Of a stretch of DNA of 64,000 nucleotides, positions 1-9,887 are shown one piece after another. The translations under genes were made by a program, and so were the position numbers. Below the pieces are notes generated by a model. The model saw nothing but the letters and a program-made list of their open reading frames with translations. It was not told the origin of the DNA and made no database searches. This DNA is from Dactylonectria macrodidyma (taxonomy: Eukaryota; Ascomycota; Sordariomycetes; Hypocreales; Nectriaceae), in assembly GCA_020744425.1 (NCBI GenBank), contig JAGMUV010000014.1, forward strand, positions 868,001-932,000, given 5' to 3'. Position 1 is the stretch's first letter; every line of letters starts with the position of its first letter.

Positions 1-132
1 GCACACCGAGAATTGAGGAGGGGCACACCGGCCCTCGACCTTGCGAGCAACTTGTGAGCAATACATCGTCTGTGCGCAAGACGCCGTTCTCTCTGCACTA
101 CTGCTTGACTTCTTTACCACGACCTTAAAATA

Positions 133-1595
133 ATGGCAGAGGAGTCTAAGCTAGATGTCTTGCGCCGGGAGATTGCAGAGCAGAAGGCGAAGCTGGAAGA
201 ATTGCAGTCACAACTCGCCGTCGCTGAAGCAGAGGAGCTAGAGCAGGCTGCGACGGCATGGAAGTGGCCACTAGAAGCGCATGAGTATGAACGGTACAGC
301 CGGCAAATGATTGTTCCCAACTTTGGACTCCAAGGTCAGGCTCTCCATATTGTTTATGATATTGTAGTGTATCCTGACAATGTGTTGCAGGCCAGTTGCG
401 ACTTAAAAAAGCTCGAGTCCTCCTCGTTGGGGCGGGGGGCTTGGGATCTCCGGCTGCAGCGTACCTCGCCGGCTCAGGCATCGGAAGCCTTGGGCTGGTG
501 GACGGTGATGAGGTTGAGGTGTCAAACCTCCACCGCCAGATTGCGCATTCCACAGGGCGTGTTGGCATCAGCAAGGTGAGAAGCGCCATCGCATACTTGA
601 AGGAGTACGTCTCCATATCTCTAACACGGCGTCACACATACTTACTCGCTTTACCTCTTAGACTTAACCCAACCATCACATACAATGCCCACACTACCCA
701 TCTTACGCCGCAAAATGCGCAGGAAATTGTATCCGGCTACGATCTCGTGCTCGACTGCACCGACCACCCGACATCGCGCTACCTTATCAGTGATATATGC
801 GTACTGCTAGCGAAGCCGCTCGTCTCGGCTTCGGCCTTCCAAACGTCCGGCCAGCTCATCGTGCTCAACAATCCGCCGCGCCAGGGCCCATGCTACCGCT
901 GCGTGTTCCCCAAGCCACCACCGCCAGAGAGCGTTGTGGGGTGCGGCGAAGGCGGCATTCTTGGCCCCGTCGTCGGTGCCATGGGAGTCATTCAAGCACT
1001 CGAGGCCATCAAGCTCATTGCACGCGGGGACTTAGAGGGCGGCGAGCTCAGGCAAACTACTTTGCTGCTATTTAGTGCCATGGCAGATACCCCATTCCGG
1101 TCTGTGAGGATGAGAAGCAAGCGGAAGGGGTGCTTTGCATGTGACGAGGCAGCGTCATTGACGCTGGACGAACTAAGAACGTCGTTGGACTACGTCCAAT
1201 TCTGCGGGGTGAACCCGCCCGTTCGGCTACTTCAACCAGATGAACGCATAACAGCAGAGCAGTATGATCAGCTGAAACCCGACGACAAACACGTGCTATT
1301 GGATGTCCGGGAAAAGGAGCACTTTGATCTCTGCAACATCACTGGCTCCATCAGCATCCCTATCAGTCGGTTCATGAGCACTCGAGGCGACGCCATCCCG
1401 GACGGCCTCCCAAGCGAGCTCCCGCCCTCCACCTCCATTTATGTCGTCTGTCGTGTTGGCAACGACTCACAAATCGCTGCCCAAAAGCTCAAGGACTTGG
1501 GACTTGGAAACAACGGCGAGCGATTGATCAAGGACATCAAGGGAGGCATGAAGGCATGGAAAGACACTGTTGATCCAAGCATTCCGTTCATATGA
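133..1595 (+). CDS. UBA4: Urm1-activating adenylyltransferase and sulfurtransferase Uba4 (MOCS3 homologue)
   Basis: Exons 133-334, 391-604 and 662-1595 give 449 aa. The second intron (605-661, 57 bp) is a multiple of three and open, so only protein homology reveals it. A short N-terminal coiled coil precedes the E1-like/MoeB domain, whose nucleotide-binding GAGGLG lies at residues 81-86. Two Cys pairs (C216/C219 and C296/C299) should bind zinc, and C233 sits at the position of the adenylation-domain cysteine. A C-terminal rhodanese domain carries its persulfide cysteine at C402 in VVCRVGN. In the known family the protein adenylates and thiocarboxylates Urm1, for tRNA wobble-uridine 2-thiolation and protein urmylation in the cytosol; a role in molybdopterin synthase sulfuration is possible. 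Both halves look intact. Its 3' end faces PAM17, 217 bp away. Confidence 0.95.
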
Positions 1596-1812
1596 AGATC
1601 AGGAAGAGGTGGGAGAGGAAATAAGACATAGCCATTTCTGTCAGATGAGAGAGTTTTGAGGTGATATACATACATGCCCGCGGAAACCGGAACCGCAACA
1701 GCAAGAGCAGCCCGTTCCTGCCCAGCAACTGCGCCATTACACATGAGGTCGTTGCCAACGAGATTTTGCTTCCCACATAGGGATATGGGTATTGAGAGAA
1801 GGGGAGAAGAAT

Positions 1813-2582
1813 TTACACGAAGTTGGCAGTCTTCTTCTTGTTGAAGGCCTTCTGATCTTTCAACCAGCGACGGTATCCTGACACGCTTTGAATCTTCTCG
1901 CCGTAGAAGTCCGGCACTGCAGCAACGTTAGCTCTTCTGATCTTATTGCACTATGGGGGTGATTATATGGCTTGCCTGGGTTGCTAGCACTCGAGTTGGT
2001 GGGGTTGACACGATGCTTCTTGATGCGCGCAAAGAATTCGGCTTCCTTTTGCGTCATTTGCTGTTTCCACTTGCGATGGCGAAGGTAGAAAACTTGGCTT
2101 CCAATACTAGGCCCAATCAACCACCCAAGACCAGAGAATGCGAATGTCATCAAGCCGAGAGTGACAATGGGATCGAGAGGTATCTGGGTGACGATGGGCT
2201 CGGCAAGACCAGCAGACAGAGCGACGGCGCCAAAACCTCCGCCGAGCAAGCCGCTGGTGAAGGAGAAGAATAGCTGAACACGGCGGCGCTTGATACGGAG
2301 CTTGAAGAAGCCGTCCCAATCGAGGGGAGCATTCGAGTCAGGCGTAGCGCTATTCTGAGCCAGGCCCGAATTGGCTCGCGCAAACGTGCGGGGGATAGGA
2401 GCATCGAAGCATTGCTGGCGGAGGGGTACGCGGGCCAGGCATGTCACAGGGCGGCCGAGGGTCGAGAATGAAGCTTTCGGGGCGTTGAGGCCGGGGACGA
2501 AGCTGGTTGTGCGGACCGTGGCGACGGCGGCGGCCGGGCACGGGTAGCGCATGACGAGCGTCTTTATCGATGAAGCCATCAT
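1813..2582 (-). CDS. PAM17: Presequence translocase-associated motor subunit Pam17, mitochondrial
   Basis: Exons on the minus strand are 2582-1976 and 1916-1813, giving 236 aa. The protein begins with an Arg-rich, Ser/Ala-rich mitochondrial presequence. It then has the Pam17 core: a basic LRIKRRRVQL stretch followed by two inner-membrane segments (around residues 103-124 and 138-162). A conserved tail begins VPDFYGEKI and ends with Lys-rich residues. Pam17 is a subunit of the import motor attached to TIM23 that drives matrix protein import. Joining the exons so that the family's NPVPDF segment is restored requires intron 1917-1975 with a GC donor (GCAAGC) and CAG acceptor; no GT donor in the interval gives this junction. 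Two adjacent start codons lie at 2582 and 2579. The gene diverges from the chromodomain gene. Confidence 0.93.
1917..1975 (-). other. GC-AG intron of PAM17
   Basis: Read on the minus strand, the intron starts GCAAGC after CCCAG and ends GCTGCAG. The 59-bp intron joins codons so that the Pam17 C-terminal segment continues in frame. Reading through it instead gives a tail unlike the family. GC-AG introns are a known minor class spliced by the major spliceosome. Confidence 0.8.
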
Positions 2583-3423
2583 GAGAGAAAGTTGAAGCCT
2601 ATTCGAAAGTCTGGGGCGCAGCGGCGAGGCAATATGCGCATTGAGGGGGTGGAGTGGAGAGGGGTCGGTTTGTCTCGTCGATGTCGTAGCTGAGCTTTCG
2701 CGGAGCTGGGATTGGGTTGGACATGAGTGATCTCATGGAGGGTGGAAGGAGGAGGGAGAAAAATGTTGGCGGTTGTTAGCCGCGGCTAAGCGCGCTCTCG
2801 CGTGAGCACCTAACTGGAAGGCACCCTCCACTCTTTCATACCTTTAAGGCTCACAATCTCACTCTCACATGTTCGGAGGAGGTAAAGACCCGGACCCGCC
2901 CCTGTGGCATGAACAAGGAAGGTGCAACAGGTAGCGGCGGGATGTTGGCGTGCATCTGATTTTACTGGGGGATAAAGAATCTCACAATTGTTTGTTTCTT
3001 ATTGTTCCATGCAGTTCTTTATTACTACGAACAGAAGCCATTGTTTTCTAGTTCCGCAACACTGCTGCTTGTTTATCGAATTAGGTATAAATCCTAGCTA
3101 CGTCCGTGGTGAATTAGCAAGAACAACAGCACACTTTAGGCCCCAAATACAAACGCCAGCTTAGTCATCCAGGAGACTATTGTACCTGGCGCGTGAGTTC
3201 AACTTTCTTTAAACTCACACCCTCAAACGATATTTGCCTACAAAAGACGACTACGAAGAACCTTCACAACCACAATCACTTCAGCAACGCCTGCTCTTCT
3301 GTGGAGTGTGAAGGCTGGACTTAATGACAGGCTCATGACCTGCAGCGCTGGCGCTTGGTTAAAGCAGCGCGTCAGACAAAACTCCAGCGCGAGTCGCGGT
3401 GCTTCCTTGAGCACGTCGACGTG
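2583..3423. promoter_or_regulatory. Divergent intergenic region between PAM17 and the chromodomain gene
   Basis: This 841-bp region must carry both promoters and 5' leaders. I see no credible coding segment and no RNA gene. A pyrimidine/AC-rich stretch around 3200-3300 probably belongs to the 5' leader of the chromodomain gene. Confidence 0.5.
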
Positions 3424-5115
3424 ATGGCCACCTCAACCAGTGCCATGATGGCGATCAACCCACTCAAGCGCAAACGAGAAACGTATCGCAAAACTCGAAT
3501 CGAAGTCCACATCCCCGCGAAATTCCCAGAATATGTCGCTAGAACGGGCCCCCCTTTGCAGCCCATCAGCCTGCTCCCTCCACGAGACTCAACCGCCTAC
3601 ATCCTCGAGCGCATATTACTACCCTCGCCAGGACTCGCGAGGGATGGGAAGCCTCTCCCGAAGCGTATGAACTACATGGTGGGCTGGCATGACCTTCGCG
3701 CCGCCTACATGCTGGTGCCCGCCATGCAGGTGCTGGACTATGTTTCTCCACAGGCTTTCGAGGAGTGGGAATCTCAGATGGAGCTGAAGCTGGACGAGGA
3801 GCGCCAAAGGATGGAGGAACAGCGTCACAGGATGGAGGCCGAGAGACCGCAAGAGACGACGAAGCCTACGAGGCGACGAGGGAAGCCACCGGCCCGCGCG
3901 CAAATCGAATCCGCGGCGGTCGTGGCACCTCGAACTACACCGTTGAAGACAACACGCCTGGCAACAGGCGCAATGAGTACAACACCGACGAATGCAAGGT
4001 TGCGAGAACTGGAGGAACTATCTTTCGACGACTCAAGTCCGTCTCGGCAACTGGAAGAAGAACATATGGGGGCAATGAATGCTGAAGACAACCTCGATGA
4101 TGTGGACATGGTTTCGTACCAACCTGACTTGGAAACTTCACCAGACACGGCGCAGCCAGATATCCTCAACAATGGCAGCCTTCACTTACACACTCCAAAA
4201 GCCGCTGAGGCTCAAGGCGATCGAAAAGTACCACTTGGTCAGCCACCTGGAGTGATGACGACTAAAATCACATTGCAGTACCCAGCGCCAATGCCTGCTC
4301 AATCGACACCCACCGCTGTGGAACCAACGGTCAAGAAGAAGGAAACGCCGGTGCCTCTCCCGCGGATACCCACAATATATCAGGCCCAACATACACCTTC
4401 CCCGGCGATCCAGCGTCAGACATCTTTCAAACCTCTTGGTGGTATTACAACTTTCGCGTCCTCGCAGCTTCGAAAGCCAGACCCACCAACTCCATCTGCG
4501 GCGACTGTTCCACCTCAGTCAAGACCAAAGCCAACTATCTCCGTGAAGAAGTCGGCAAAGCCCACAAAGAAACCTGCCCAACCTAATCTTACAGAAGAAA
4601 CAAATGCATCAGGACCGGAAGCAAGCCCCGAGCCGGTCTGGGAGGTCAAGCGCGTCGAAGCCGCCGAGTTCTTTGAAGTCGACGGTGTTGGCCTGGTTCG
4701 CCACTTCAAGGTCCTCTGGGAGGGTGACTGGCCCCCCGATCAAAACCCTTCGTGGGAACCCGAAGCTAACTTGCCTGCAAAATTGGTCCGCGCCTTCTTG
4801 AACAAGGCGAAAAAGAAACCGGCGCCGCAACGGAAGAAGGCCCTTAAGCAGAGCACCCTGTCCTGGTCTGCGGGGAAGAAATACAAGAGCGTCAGCGAGG
4901 CATTTGCAGGAGGCGACGAGACCGAGGATCTGATAGATCAACTGGCAGATGATCTAGACACGGCTGTCGCCCCTAATGAAGAGGACTCAGAGGAGCTGTT
5001 TGTGGTGGAGGAGCGGCCAGCCACGGAGTCTCGTGGACGAGGAACAGCGACATGGAATGACAAAAACAACGGCTTCAGCAACGGGACCGCCACGAAGTTT
5101 CGGGCGTACCATTGA
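3424..5115 (+). CDS. Chromodomain protein with PCNA-box-like motif
   Basis: The start is the ATG at 3424. The frame is open further upstream but without a better ATG. The product is 563 aa, from a single exon. Residues 112-145 are a charged coiled-coil-like stretch rich in Glu, Arg and Gln. Residues 150-400 are Pro/Ser/Thr-rich and probably disordered. A chromodomain follows at about 405-460, with the expected aromatic residues (WEVKRV, FKVLWEGDW, SWEPE), so a methyl-lysine-binding cage is plausible. Just after it, residues 476-481 (QSTLSW, preceded by LK) resemble a PCNA-interacting peptide, and the C-terminus is acidic. Nuclear location and histone binding are inferred. This is not HP1, because I see no chromoshadow domain; I do not recognise a named orthologue. 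Confidence 0.85.
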   Translation: MATSTSAMMAINPLKRKRETYRKTRIEVHIPAKFPEYVARTGPPLQPISLLPPRDSTAYILERILLPSPGLARDGKPLPKRMNYMVGWHDLRAAYMLVPAMQVLDYVSPQAFEEWESQMELKLDEERQRMEEQRHRMEAERPQETTKPTRRRGKPPARAQIESAAVVAPRTTPLKTTRLATGAMSTTPTNARLRELEELSFDDSSPSRQLEEEHMGAMNAEDNLDDVDMVSYQPDLETSPDTAQPDILNNGSLHLHTPKAAEAQGDRKVPLGQPPGVMTTKITLQYPAPMPAQSTPTAVEPTVKKKETPVPLPRIPTIYQAQHTPSPAIQRQTSFKPLGGITTFASSQLRKPDPPTPSAATVPPQSRPKPTISVKKSAKPTKKPAQPNLTEETNASGPEASPEPVWEVKRVEAAEFFEVDGVGLVRHFKVLWEGDWPPDQNPSWEPEANLPAKLVRAFLNKAKKKPAPQRKKALKQSTLSWSAGKKYKSVSEAFAGGDETEDLIDQLADDLDTAVAPNEEDSEELFVVEERPATESRGRGTATWNDKNNGFSNGTATKFRAYH

Positions 5116-5804
5116 GTCTTGTTGCTCGATATTCCCCGGTCTGGTTTGTGTAAGGGTTACGCCAGGATGTTCAGGGCGCTAGATTTTTGCTTTGATGCTG
5201 AGGTCTTAGATGCATTATGTATGACTAAAACTACGTTCCATTCTTAGACTTACACGGGTGTGGGTGCGGGCGGAGTCGGGAGGAAAGCATTCAAGATACC
5301 AAATTTACAAGTTCAAGTGGGAAATGTCTTCATTTCTATCATCTCTACCATCGTTCATCTGCGTGTCTCGTTGCCTTGCTCTAATGGTCATCTTCGACCA
5401 CACATACTCCCCAAAGCAATTCCCAAGACCACTCTCGAATCTTTGCACGTTTCTCCCGAATCAGCAGTATACCGGGGCCAACCCACGTTGAACTAGAACT
5501 AACCGATTAACTTCAGGCGCTGTAGTACTAACGACCTTCTCATCGCCTGTTAGTCCTTGTTGTCTAGTCTAGGTACTCAAGGTCTCCCCAAGCCGGGACG
5601 CCTCCGAGTCCCAAACCACCAAAAGCGAGAGGGGACGGTCGGCATCGTCTTAGAGTCCAATGATGTGAAGCCTCGTGGGTATCAACGAGTCGATTTCGCG
5701 GTTGGTCGATTAACGTTCCGGTGCGTAAGGAACTCTCGTACAGATTTAGCAACGGGCGCGGATCTGATATTGCAGGTTTCGCAGCAGCAGTTTTTCGGGA
5801 TCTC
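5116..5804. other. Convergent intergenic region
   Basis: The 3' ends of the chromodomain gene and the RRM-like gene face each other across 689 bp. Short open stretches here have no family signature. The region is best read as two 3' UTRs. Confidence 0.5.
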
Positions 5805-7490
5805 CTAGTCCTTAAGACCCTGCTCCTGGACCTTCTGGCGACGATGGTTGGCAATCGCAGCGTACTCGTCATACTTTCGGAGGTTGATTGTCTCATTGGC
5901 CGCAAAGTGTTCATCCCAGAATGCGGCCCAAGCCGGATTGTGGAGGGTAGCGGACATGACCGCCTCGATGCCGTCTTGGGTCACCTTGACACATGCTTCA
6001 TTGCGGCGGTGTTGCTTACGGACTTCTCGCCCCCGGATGTAATAGCGAGCTCCCAGGTAGTACAGAGGTGCGCAGGATGTGTCATTGCAAAAAGTCTCCG
6101 GCTCACGCAGGAGTACTTTCAGCGTGCTTGAAATACCCTGGGTTGAGTTCCAAGGTTCTTCATTCCACTTCAGAGTCAGATGATCCACGGGTACGTGCGG
6201 AATACATCGCCCATTCATCGTTTCCAAAAGTCCATCAGGGCAGTCGGATTCACAGTAGGAGAGCCGAATCTCGCGATTACCGTCCATCTCGCCGCCGACA
6301 CTGTAATACTCGAAACCATCGTCCTGGACCTTACGGCAAATGTGCCTAGCGTCGAAGCTAGAACTGAGCTCGACGGTGAGAAGGCCACGGTTGCCGACGT
6401 TGTCGACTTCAATGTAGGACACGTTAATAACCCTAGAGAGGCCGATTTGGCTGATGAAGTCCCACACGCAGCTCTGTGGGAAGTATGAAAACTGGACGCA
6501 GCGGCCACTTGGGCTGTCATCAGGCAGACGGCGGCCGTTGATAGGACACCCGGTGTAAGGGGCTGGAAAAGACGAAGTCTGGACAAGTTGAAAATCGGCA
6601 CAGTGTTTGTCGCCCTTGGCATCCAAGTAGTAGATGGGATTCTCGCGGATCATCTTAGCATAGGCTGCGGCGGTAGAAGCGAATCTGAACTGAAGCGCGG
6701 TTGTACTCTTGCCACCAACTGTGGCATGAGCATACGGGAACATGCCAACAAAGAGCAAGCCGCCAGCCCCGCGAACCCCCTTGACTACCTGACTGAGAGG
6801 TATATTCGTCGGGAGATTTCCGAGGATGACAAGACGCGATTCAGGCATGGCGGTTGGCTTGCAGATCTGATTGATACCGTCTGCGAGGATTGACTTGTGG
6901 TACTTGAGAGGGGAGAGCGAGGGATTGGCCATGGACTCTCGGGAGTCCCGACTAGGAGCGTTGCATATGGACGAGTTATCGAGCATCTAGACGAATTTAG
7001 TCGAGCGATTCAATGAAGGAAAGGCAGGCAAGTGTTGACCTTCAGGCACTCGAATTTCTCAACAAGACCATAGACGCGTTCGCGACACTCTTCATCTTGG
7101 TCGAGAAGTGCAATGTAGAGTACCTTGAGGCGGAATGCACTTGAACCAGATGCATTCTTGACGTAATTTCGAACAAGACTCTGCATCGAGGCTTCGTTAG
7201 CTTTACTACATTGATACCATAGATAGGAAGGGGCTAACGGCCATTCTTACCTTTAGTTGCTGGAGCTCTCCGAAACATGCCAGCCCAGACCGTCGGATAA
7301 ACTGCAGCTTTGCGTCAATTCTCTCGTGATCCTCCTTGAGAGAGAGACTGGACCTGTTCTCTGAGTTTCCAGTGGCATTCTTCAAAGCTGAGGCGACGCT
7401 GACAGGTTGGTGTTCAATATGGTTCCGAGGAGCTTGGAGGGGTGTCCAAGCTTTGAGAATGTCATCGTCCGTGGTCACAATACGATCCAT
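5805..7490 (-). CDS. RRM-like RNA-binding protein (Pezizomycotina hypothetical)
   Basis: Minus-strand exons 7490-7251, 7180-7040 and 6986-5805 give 520 aa. Intron 7181-7250 has donor GTAAGA, branch CTAAC and acceptor CAG. Intron 6987-7039 has GTCAAC and TAG. The 188-residue N-terminal part is helical and charged. Residues around 190-265 have the beginning of an RRM fold (RLVILGNLP, then a hydrophobic strand pattern), and a second RRM-like segment starts near GRCVQFSYFP. The rest is conserved-looking but unassigned. Binding of RNA is inferred from the fold only. A further intron, 7505-7560 (GTATAA to TTTAG, branch CTGAC), appears to lie in the 5' leader. The gene is larger than most single-RRM proteins; I cannot name it. 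Confidence 0.75.
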
Positions 7491-9887
7491 GTTAGAATCG
7501 CGACCTAAAGTAGTCAGCACTATTGATAGCTAGGCAGGGAAGGAGAAAGCAGAGTTATACAATGGTTTTCGTGTCGATGTGGTATATGCAGGCGAGTTGA
7601 GGTTGGAGACGTAGCAAAAGGGTCGAAGTAAGGAGCAAATAGGGAGCAGAGTTCAGCAAGATAGTGTGGGGATATAGCTAGGAAGAAGTGATATGGGTGA
7701 TTAGGTAGGCGGATGAGGGGCGAAGATGAAAGAAACAAAGATGGTCGGGGACGAAAGCAAGAGAGTCAGTCTTTATCCCGTGGAAGCAAGCGTGCTTAGT
7801 TACTAAGAGCAACTCTGGGTGGTGTTGCTCAAAAGGCCGCTCTGAGAACGCGTGATGGATGGCAGGAAAAACAACATGAATCACAGCTGCGCCAAAGGGC
7901 CAGGGTAAACAAACAGCGGGTAGGCACCACAGGGAGGACCTCGGTCACCATCAAGGCAACTTGTGTACTCCCTAAGGGCCTAAGTCGATGAGAGTTTCCC
8001 AGTCAAGTGAAAAGTGACCAGTTATAATATATGCCCCATTTAACTAGCACCGTCTTCGATTTCAAGTTGGACTGTCATGCCCCGAGGAGGGTTGGCTGTC
8101 AGGCTTCGAAGAGGATTGCCATGCTTCACAAGTTGGGACGGCTTCGCAGATTCCGAAGCAGCGCCGAACTTCTCGCTCGCGGTTATCATCGAAACTCACC
8201 CAACGAGGAATCCCATTCCATGTAATCACCTCGAGGTCTCTTCAAACACAATGTCATGAAAGAAGACACGTCCCCAACCCAACTGCTTCTTCTCAGCCTC
8301 CTCCAACAGACTCACCCCTCCACCAAGTGGCAGGGCCGTGGGGAAAGCTAAGCTATCTCCATTTTCTAACATGCTGTTAATAGCCAGCAAACGAGGAGTA
8401 ACTGGCAAAACACTTTGTCCAGTTTCAGAAGAGCGAGAGAAAGTGCAGCTCGAGACGTGGTTGGCCAAGGCAAGGGATCTACTTTCTGGCAAACACACCT
8501 TGAAGGGGCAAGGCATGATGACCAAATATCATGTCTTTGTGGTTCTTCTGGGAGAAATCAACCTACAGATAATTCCAAGAGGTCGTCATATCGCACTTTA
8601 TCGCGTTTGTTTAGCTCCAAGAAGATTTGAGACTGGAGGCGCATGGTGCGGACCGTTGAGGCTAGTAAAGAGGGGGTGGGCTTCAGGGCTGCTATTGTTT
8701 TTCTTCCGCGCGGAACCACAGAACCGCTATAACCTCCAGGTCAAAAGGAATAACGCTTCTTAATTTCTTTGAATTGTGCTGACGTCTCATCGACGTGGTT
8801 CTGTACCTTCTGGTGAGTTTGTTCCACCACCCGGCTCCCCTTGTCCGTGATCAGCATCATGACTACTTTGTGTTGAACATGAACATCGCCTAATGTGCTG
8901 ATCCCGTTCTTGAGTTCAGCCTACAAAACAAAATGCCCACGACACATTCAAGGCATTCTGGGATGATGTCTCCAACAACAAGAGCTTGAGTCTCGGATCC
9001 CGACGCGCATCCTTCCTCGGATGTTTCTCTCCTAAACCCCGAGACTCTTCGATTGTCTCTCCTCTCCCCAAATCTTCCTCTCCTCGAAGATTTGACTCCA
9101 GAATCTCTCGTCTCAACCTTGGCTCGTCGATTGCCTATCCAAGCATCCTGTATTTTCTTCCTTTCCGGTTCCATGGATTTCGGTAGTGGTGATGATGACG
9201 GGGCTGCTACCATGGTACCACCCACTAAGGCCGGGATGTGGATTGGCGGATCTGCGCTAATTCTCCCCCCCGGTGAGTCAGGCGGCAGAAGCTAACAAAG
9301 CCCCCCCGCTAGAATGCACCTCCAAATTGCCCCTCCCCCTCTACCCCTCCAACCCTCTGCATGGTCCTAATTGAGGCACTGCAGCCTCTATTGGTTCAGG
9401 GTGGGGATAGTTTCTAGGCAGACTTGCTTCACCGCAGGCAACCTTCAGCCGCACAATAACAAATGCATCATTGACATTCCGCTACGACACATCAACTTGC
9501 CTATGGATGTAAGACAAGTCACCGCTCATCATAGCAAGTTCATCATTCAAGCTCATTTCCACCAACTAAATCGTGGCTTGATCACCAACCTTAGTGCCGG
9601 ACCACTTACTTTCGGGAGGCTTGGACAACGTCTCGTGCGACCAAAGAACCCGGCAATTTTGACTCTCTCCAAATTTCTACCCCCTTGACTCACCGGCAAC
9701 TACCTACCTAGGTCCCTTGCTGACCTGGCTGGACGTAATTGATACCGTCACAGCTGACAGAATTGACAGGAACAGACTACAAAGCCTGTCCTCTCCCCCA
9801 CCATCCAACATCCATCCCCATCTGTTTTCTATCGATTCATCATTGAGCGTTTCCCTCTCTTTCTGTTTGAATCAGAAGCTCCCCATC
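7491..9887. other. Divergent intergenic region between RRM-like gene and DUF2828 gene
   Basis: A 2.4-kb region with no recognised gene. It should hold the promoter and leader of the RRM-like gene on the left and of the DUF2828 gene on the right. The last 150 bp before 9888 are pyrimidine-rich, typical of fungal 5' leaders. An open plus-strand stretch at 8977-9295 looks somewhat protein-like but has no ATG (see findings). Confidence 0.45.
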
